Origin: Siphonodentalium dalli
Taxonomy: Eukaryota > Mollusca > Scaphopoda > Gadilida > Siphonodentaliidae
DNA length: 64,000 bases
Assembly: GCA_032622095.1 (NCBI GenBank)
Contig: CP136061.1
Coordinates: 62,561,127 to 62,625,126 of the forward strand
Reading direction: 5' to 3'
Position numbers and translations under genes: made by a program. The notes beneath the pieces were generated by a model, which saw only the letters and a program-made list of their open reading frames with translations, searched no databases and was not told the DNA's origin. Within the stretch, counting starts at the first letter, position 1, and each line of letters opens with the position of its first letter. Below, piece by piece: positions 56,942-64,000 of the stretch.

Positions 56942-59900
56942 TATAGAGACCTTAATCGATATAGTGTCGTCTGCTTTTTAAAGAGACAGAAGCGGTGTGC
57001 GTTTTCAGACGCAAATTTTCAAATATTGTTGAGGATCCCCTTATCAAGATACAACAACAACAACAACAACATTTCTTCAAAATACGCATTAGTTATCAGA
57101 ATCGATTAATTGCAACAAAATAATGCTAACCACTGTCAACTATAATGGTATAGTCGAGGCTGTGCTGGGGGGTGATCGTCGCACATCGGGGGAATTTATG
57201 CGACCATCATTTTCTTATGGGAAAATTACTCTAGTTTTCGAATTCAGAGGGCGCCGAGCCGAGATAGGTGACAAAATATAACTTTTCACTATGTTTCATA
57301 GGGTACCCTACCTAAAAAATGACATATTTTCAAAGGTTAACAGGCATTAGCCAACTGGTTAACAGGGCATCAACATCGGAAAGATTGTAACCATATTTGC
57401 AAATTATGGAACGAATATAGACACTTAATCAGATTCAACATCGTTTTCATGCTTTCGTTCTGATTTCGCGACGTCATGGTAAAATATGTAGCGTGACGCG
57501 TCAAACATTCATGGCGATTCAGACAAAGTGTTGTGCGTCAACTCTGTGCAAAGATAGCATATCTATCGAATTCTTCCAAGTTATATATTTTTGGAAATGG
57601 AACGGTACCCCCTATATAATGATGTTCATACTTACATTATATCTTTCCAAGTATTGACATAATAGACAAAAACTTAACCCTCCCCCAATTTCACAAATAA
57701 CCACATATATGTGTCCATGCAGTTTGTGTCCACCAAATAAATTGACAATGCACAGTTTACCTTTTCATGTTGTGTAAAATCGTACGGCGACACTGTTAAT
57801 GTAAAACATCGTTCAAATCCTAGATTAGGAAGGTAATAAAATCCAAGATGGCGTCCAAGATGGCCGCCAATTTTTATATTGACACTCTATACACCAGATG
57901 TATGGTAACCGGACTAGATCATCGCGAGTGCTTTATGTAATATGGCCTTGTCTTCGATGGAGTCTGTATCTTAATACGTATAAGGCAATTGGCGACGTAA
58001 AACCGACGATGAAGACCAAAATGGCCGCCAAAATAAACAGAACTGTTCCGATAAAACGACCAACTTCTGAGTTGCAATAAAATCACATGGTATGACTGTT
58101 GTAGCTTTTTTGTTCGTACATATATGTCATTGTGTCCAACATGATCCGTATCTGAAGAAACTAGGGACATTAAGATAGTAACTGTTCATTAATTTCTCGA
58201 AAATAACGACATCATATAATGTGAAATTGCCTAATTAGGACCGAATTTCAAACTGACATCCAATCATTTGATGGTATATATGTCAATGTTCTGCTACACG
58301 ATGCTACAACTGCAAACATCCACATTAGTATAGCAATAATGGAAGCCACAATGCCGATTAAAACATGCCTATGCAGTGTATGCACTAATAGTTATATATT
58401 CAATTATCAATAAATAAAGGAGTTTTTCCATGCTAGTAGCACATTAGACCCGCAATCGAAAACCGTCTGGAGATAACAGACCTACAATAATTGCGGATAT
58501 TTTGTTTATACGAAAATGTTGGCCAACTGTGTTCACATTACCCCGCTAATGTCGTCAACTGCTTACCATGGTAGTTGGTTTCTACGTTCAAAGAAGCGAT
58601 GTTCCAATGTAATAACGGACAATAATCACCAGCAATTTAGACCGAACTAAAACTGTTTTCTCTACATTTCCTCGGGATACCACCCCGCACGGAAATGGGT
58701 GTTTACATAAGCAGTTCTAATTCGTATTTGTTTAGTACTTCTCAACTCTGAAGATTTAGATAACAATAAACGGTTACATGTTCGTTGCAAATACTCATTT
58801 TATGAACTATTCGCAGTTGCAACCGATAGTTTAAATCAATTTCCCACCAACGTACTATAGTCATGGGTGGTTGACGAGTTAATTCACAGGTTTATGCCCT
58901 CACTTCCATATCATTTTATTTCACACCTGCAGCTCAGGTTTCACGTCGCTGTCGCAATATATTAATACATCTATTGAGCGTTTTGTTATGATGATCATCC
59001 ATTTCGTCAAGAGACGAAGAAATAATAAGTTTCTGCCATATTTTATATTGGATAAGGCCTATCCACTCGTAGACAATTTCGTTAGACATTTAACCACCGA
59101 TAACATGACTTCACTATGCTGGTACTTATCAGCAATGAGTAACATACATCTATCGGATCTACACAGCCGGTGACACGATTAAGTTGATGTTCTGGTCTTA
59201 TGTGAACACTATACAAAAGTTGGTTGGCACATGTGCGCGGGCATTTCTGCCAAGTACGATAAGCCGAGAAGTTGCAATAGTTAATTCACTGTGACAGTAT
59301 TGTTGGATTAAATTGACCTGACCAATCATATGATGCAATCCAATTACTTTTCAGCTGGATACGTGATTGTTCCCAACAAGTAATTGTTTATCATAAGTAA
59401 TTCATAAATGGCACTGAATGGCATGGGTATATATAATAGAACAATGGACGAATTTTATTAATATTGGGACTAAATTCAAATTATAAGAAATATTTCTTTT
59501 TTCGATTTAATAAGGTGGCGAGTTAGAATCGACAATTTTGAAGACAAATTAATTTCAATCGCATAACCTTAGTCGAGACTAGATCCATTTATTAAATGTA
59601 ACACTTAACTGATTTTCAAAGGGCAAATATGTTTGCATTATTTGTGTGCAATTTTACACGTACATTACCATAACTCAAAGCATGAAGTATCTCGATCTAA
59701 ATTCCTACCATGTGTACACATAAGAAAGTAGAGAGATTACTAATTTAATATGCTGGAAGCAAAGGGTGTTGCTACTTTCGAAGTTTCATATGTGTGGGAT
59801 ACTATGTGTAAGTTTACTATATGCCTTGCCCCATGTCGCAGACGAATCCATATTATGAGCAAATAGGCCCAACAGCCATCAAATGTCCGACTGCGATTGT

Positions 59901-61764
59901 CTATATATGTCATACATTCAATCCAACATTAAAACAAGAACGTGTGTCATTGTCGAATATAGGACCGTCGCCACATGCAACGATGGAACCTGGTTTGATT
60001 GTATGTTGCTCACAAGGTAAACTTACTCAAAATATACCGACCCATTACGGCTTCAAATTCCTCAATATTAAGCTAAAATAGGATTTAAATCAATTGTTTT
60101 CTGGGACGCAATAACTACCACACCTATGTACATTATCTGATACATGTAATAATGCTTTCGATCAGATACATATAACGCATATCGTAAAATGTATCCTGGG
60201 GACAATTACCACAATCATGAATATTTGACATATATCAGATACGTAGGTTGTTCCATTGCAGAAAATTGGCGATCGTGCAAAGGAGCTGCTAATTATTGTT
60301 TGTGTAAAAAGTACTCCACGGCTACTATATTTCTTGAGAATGTCCTACCTGTAGCGGTTATACTCTATTTTGATTAAAAAACTAATTCCGCGGCTATGGC
60401 TGATAACATGTGACCAACGAGTTGTCACCCCCGTTGCTTGAAATGGATCAGCATCAGTAAAAGGGACACATTTAGCATGACAAGCATCATTCTAATGCTG
60501 AGCAACTGAGTATATGACATTTTGAGCACGTCTTCTAACTGTGTGGCTTTCTAATCCTTGTACTTTTCATCTTTGGTTAATTGCCGAGATTGCTCCATAC
60601 TGATATATAAATTGGATGATATAGTTTTATCCCATTCGAGTACTGTACGTGATTATCATAGTTGGGTACGTGTGACGGAGAGTCGTGTGATACCTACCGT
60701 GTGAGACCAACTTTCATGGATCCAAATTTCATGGGACAATCAATACCACGGCCTCACACTTACCGTTATCATTTAAAGCATTAGTATTTACAAATGAGGG
60801 GTCAGTTTTGATAATATTCTACCTGTTCCAACCAAACCTGAAAGTTGGTTCTGTGCAACATTCTTGGGGTAAGCTCCAAGTAACTTGATATTATTTAAAA
60901 TGACCAATGCCTTGTATGAAGTTAAATACTGAATGCATATAATGTGCTTAAATATATTGTGATAGCAACGCGAATTCTGGACAGCCGGGAAGATATAAAA
61001 TAATATGGAAGCGAATGCATATATATATAACTCGCCGAAGGCATCAGCCACTACTCAGACATACAAGATTTATAGTACATTAGCAGGACAACAATTATAC
61101 TATTGGTCGTCAATGTGTATTCAATAAAATAATTAATACACCTGCAACCACGCATATCAAGCGGCATATAATTAAGTACAGATAAGCAAATACTCAAATG
61201 AACTGCTTAAGTAAATAAGCATAAATCCACGTCTGATGGGACCATAGCGAGAATATAACGACACAAATACGTATTGTGTCAGATTTGTTTGAGATTTGTT
61301 TCGGTTATTTCAATAGAACATCACTTCAATGAACGTGAAAATCAATTACCCCAGTACGCATTGACAACATTGATGAGATATATAAAATAAATTGTCCATT
61401 CTTTGCATACCCGCACTTATCAGGATTCTAAATTGGTTGTTATTGCTTGACGGTTTGTGTAAGCGGGTCTAATGAGTCATTACCGTGGACACCTACATTG
61501 GTTATTGAGGATTGAATATGTATATTTAGTCGGCACTGTAGCTTCAATTCTTATTGTACTAATATAAAAGTCAGCAGTATCATCACCAAGCAGAACGTTG
61601 ACTTGTATACCACAAAATGGATGTCAGGTTGAAACACTATCCCATTTTGGTCTCCATCATTGGTTTTACGTAACCAGTTGACTTATACATATTACAATAC
61701 AGCCTCTATGAAATAAAGATCAGTTACAACCGGTGTGCACACTCAGCGTGCACAGAGTGCCGAT

Positions 61765-62490
61765 ATTAAACTTGGCAGCCATCTTGGACGCCATCTTGGA
61801 TTTTATTACCTTCATAATCTAGGATTTGAACGGAATCTTACATTATCCATGTCCCCGGATGGTTCTGCCCTATATGACACTACAAAATGCGCATTGTCGA
61901 TGTTTTATTGGAAACAACCTGCATGGGTGCATTTAAGTGGCTATTTGTGAAATTGGGGTGAGGGTTAAGCTTTTCTCGGTTAGTTTACCATTTGGAGATA
62001 TATAATAAAGATAGGAACATCATTTTGTAGGCAATACCCTTCCATTTGCAAAAATATTTAACTTGGAAGAATTCGACAGATATGCTATATTTGCACAGAG
62101 TTAATGATCTAGTCCGGTTACCATACATCTGATGTATAGAGTGTCAATATAACAATTGGCGGCCATCTTGGACGCCATCTTGGATTTTATATTACCTTCC
62201 TAATCTAGGATTTGAACGATGTTTTACATTATCAGTGGCGCCGTACGATTCTACACAATATGAAAAGGTAAACTGTGCATTGTCAATTTATTTGGTGGAC
62301 ACAAACTGCATGGACACACATATGTGGTTATTTGTGAAATTGGGGGAGGGTTAAGTTTTTGTCTATTATGTCAATACTTGGAAAGATATAATGTAAGTAT
62401 GAACATCATTATATAGGGGGTACCCTTCCATTTCCAAAAATATATAACTTGGAAGAATTAGACAGATATGCTATCTTTGCACAGAGTTGA
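61765..62490. repeat. ~360-bp tandem duplication at the inner edge of the right TIR
   Basis: 61765-62107 and about 62157-62490 are diverged direct copies (CATCTTGGACGCCATCTTGG, CACAGAGTTRA and the blocks between). The inner copy is less similar to the left TIR, so it is an extra degenerate unit. Confidence 0.7.
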
Positions 62491-62847
62491 CGCACAACAC
62501 TTTGTCTGAATCGCCATGAATTTTTGACGCGTCACGCTACATATTTTACCATGACGTCACGAAATCAGAACGAAAGCAGAAAAACGATGTTGAATCTGAT
62601 TAAGTGTCTATATTCGTTCCATAATTTGCATATATGTTTACAATCTTTCCGATGTTGCTGCCCTGTTAACCAGTTGGCTAATGCCTGTTAACCTTTGAAA
62701 ATATGTCATTTTTTAGGTAGGGTACCCTATGAAACATAGTGAAAAGTTATATTTTGTCACCTATCTCGACTCGGCGCCCTCTGAATTCGAAAACTAGAGT
62801 AATTTTCCCATAAGAAATGATGGTCGCATAAATTCCCCCGATGTGCG

Positions 62848-62862
62848 ACGATCACCCCCCGC

Positions 62863-62904
<42 letters not shown>
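62848..62904. repeat. Long poly-C tract
   Basis: A run of cytosines with two interruptions near its start (GCT). It lies inside the right TIR where the left TIR has only about six G residues. Length is prone to sequencing or assembly error. Confidence 0.9.
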
Positions 62905-62920
62905 AGCACAGCCTAGACTA

Positions 62921-63245
62921 GTATAAAATTTCCCAAAACGATATTTATCAATATTTTGTTCAACGTAATATGGCCGTATTATCAGTTGAGTACGAAATTT
63001 GGCCGTATTGTATTTACAGTTATCCATCTTCATCCGCAATTTTGTCTGAGACCGTCCGTTTGACGACGTGTTTCTGGGCCACAAATAATTTAACATTTCG
63101 AGAAATAACAAACTTCAAAAATTTATATCTGATCACCCTGAGCCTTGATGGTGGGTTCCTCTACTCGAATCAAATATTTTTTACCCCCGAAGCCAAAGAA
63201 ATAGTGATTTAGGAGCGTTAATTCGGATAATGCATCTTTAATTGC
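62921..63245. repeat. Dispersed repeat family R, right part of the split inverted copy
   Basis: Complement of the 35655-35965 segment, from AAATTTCCCAAAA to GGAGCGTTAATT. Its left part lies at 57030-57152. Confidence 0.8.
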
Positions 63246-64000
63246 AATTACATTGCTGTTATATCATGACACCTTCGGATTTATTAAGAGGGGAGACAAC
63301 GCTTAAGGTTAATACCAAACGCGAATCATCATCACTAAACAGTGAGAAATCACCCACCCCTGTCAGTAGCTGTCACCTCCTTTCTGATTTATACGAATCC
63401 AGTATACCTCATTTAACCGAACACATCACTCAATTAAAGATACGGGCGGCGTTGGCGGTGGGTATGCTGTTAAAATATTCAGCTTCGTCAAAAACCGCCA
63501 TAAATAGGAAGAATAGTAAAATATAGACATACCTTGTTCTTATACCCATCAGAAATATGGCATAAACAGTATGTTATTGTCAAATGTTCTTCCTTTGTTA
63601 TGTAAACAAAAGCAAAAAACGTTACAGAACCTGGCTTTTGTTTAGATCCGGATATCGTAAACATAAAGAGCGTTATTTGTTACTGTTTTCCTGATATGGA
63701 AATAATAAAGAGCGTTTATATCATTTGTGTGTGATTAACCAATAGAATTGCGCTGTGTTATGTAAACAGATGCAAAACCTCTAACACGAGCAGGTTCTTG
63801 TTTACGTACACCATCGTACGTCTTGACGACACTATACTATTTACGCGCTGATTATGTTTGGCATATGAGCAAAACTATATATATATTAATATTCCTTCTG
63901 TTGATGGCGATTTGAATAAATATGAACATTTCTGCAACGAACGCCGCCCGTGCCTTTAAATGCATATTATGGACTTGTTCGGGTGCGTGAAACTGATCAG
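63246..64000. other. Right-edge region with dispersed-repeat copies
   Basis: 63540-63765 is the inverted copy of 29785-29985. 63950-64000 is the inverted end of a family P element (TTTAAATGCATATTATGGAC, GTTCGGGTGCGTGAAACTGA), cut by the window edge. The 94-codon ORF at 63242-63526 is serine/threonine-rich with no recognisable domain and is not supported as a gene. Confidence 0.6.

Larger units (their letters stand above)
57153..62920. mobile_element. 5.8-kb element with ~0.8-kb terminal inverted repeats
   Basis: The left TIR about 57153-57925 and right TIR about 62108-62920 are inverted copies with high identity by eye, starting AGGCTGTGCTGGGG. The element splits a family R repeat, with GTATA on both sides (57148-57152, 62921-62925). 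The 4.2-kb interior has no ORF over 90 codons, so it is non-autonomous or decayed. TIR length recalls Foldback or Polinton-type ends, but the superfamily cannot be assigned. Confidence 0.8.

Noticed and set aside
57153-62920. Polinton/Maverick virus-like transposon
   Set aside because: TIR length is compatible, but there is no polymerase, integrase, ATPase or capsid gene and the element is far shorter than that class. Left unassigned.
63242-63526. 94-codon Ser/Thr-rich ORF
   Set aside because: No domain, no splice context, and it begins at the edge of a dispersed repeat.

Overview
This is a stretch of animal nuclear DNA. It carries one recognisable host gene, with spliced exons, inside a dense and deeply nested repeat landscape. 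The receptor fragment resembles protostome neuropeptide receptors. Together with tRNA-derived SINEs, Helitron-like repeats carrying (GTCT)n microsatellites and many TTAA-flanked MITEs, this suggests a lophotrochozoan invertebrate, perhaps a marine mollusc. No species can be named from the sequence alone.

Host gene: two plus-strand exons (24312-24443 and 44493-45067) encode TM6, TM7 and the cytoplasmic tail of a rhodopsin-class GPCR of the pyrokinin / CAPA / neuromedin-U / small cardioactive peptide receptor type. The 20,049-bp intron between them holds most of the middle of the window: a Helitron-like element, a 484-bp tandem array, a roughly 76-copy 60-bp minisatellite, two MITEs, a SINE and a decayed reverse transcriptase. 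I could not find the upstream exons.

Layout: 1-1915, a foldback whose arms carry a 47-bp minisatellite; 2742-5104, a TTAA-flanked element enclosing ten ~160-bp repeats; 5465-8435, inverted-repeat structures and nested MITEs; about 10157-12657, a truncated non-LTR retrotransposon on the minus strand; 13956-14912, two TTAA MITEs; 16222-18303, a SINE split by a 1.75-kb long-TIR foldback, with both insertions marked by target-site duplications; 19117-22482, an inverted-repeat-bounded segment; 24312-45067, the GPCR exons and intron; 45886-49140, a hairpin, a MITE, a 22-bp satellite and a retrotransposon 3' end; 50400-50860, MITEs; 50983-56941, a twelve-unit head-to-tail array of Helitron-like elements; 57153-62920, a 5.8-kb element with ~0.8-kb TIRs inserted in a dispersed repeat; 62921-64000, dispersed-repeat copies.

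The most notable results are structural. The Helitron-like array has 3' CTAG ends abutting 5' TC ends at its junctions and a higher-order duplication. TTAA target-site duplications recur around several unrelated inverted-repeat families. The giant minisatellite has a one-unit, apparently pre-expansion relative 0.4 kb away. MITE and SINE insertions can be ordered in time from their duplications. All boundaries and copy counts were read by eye.
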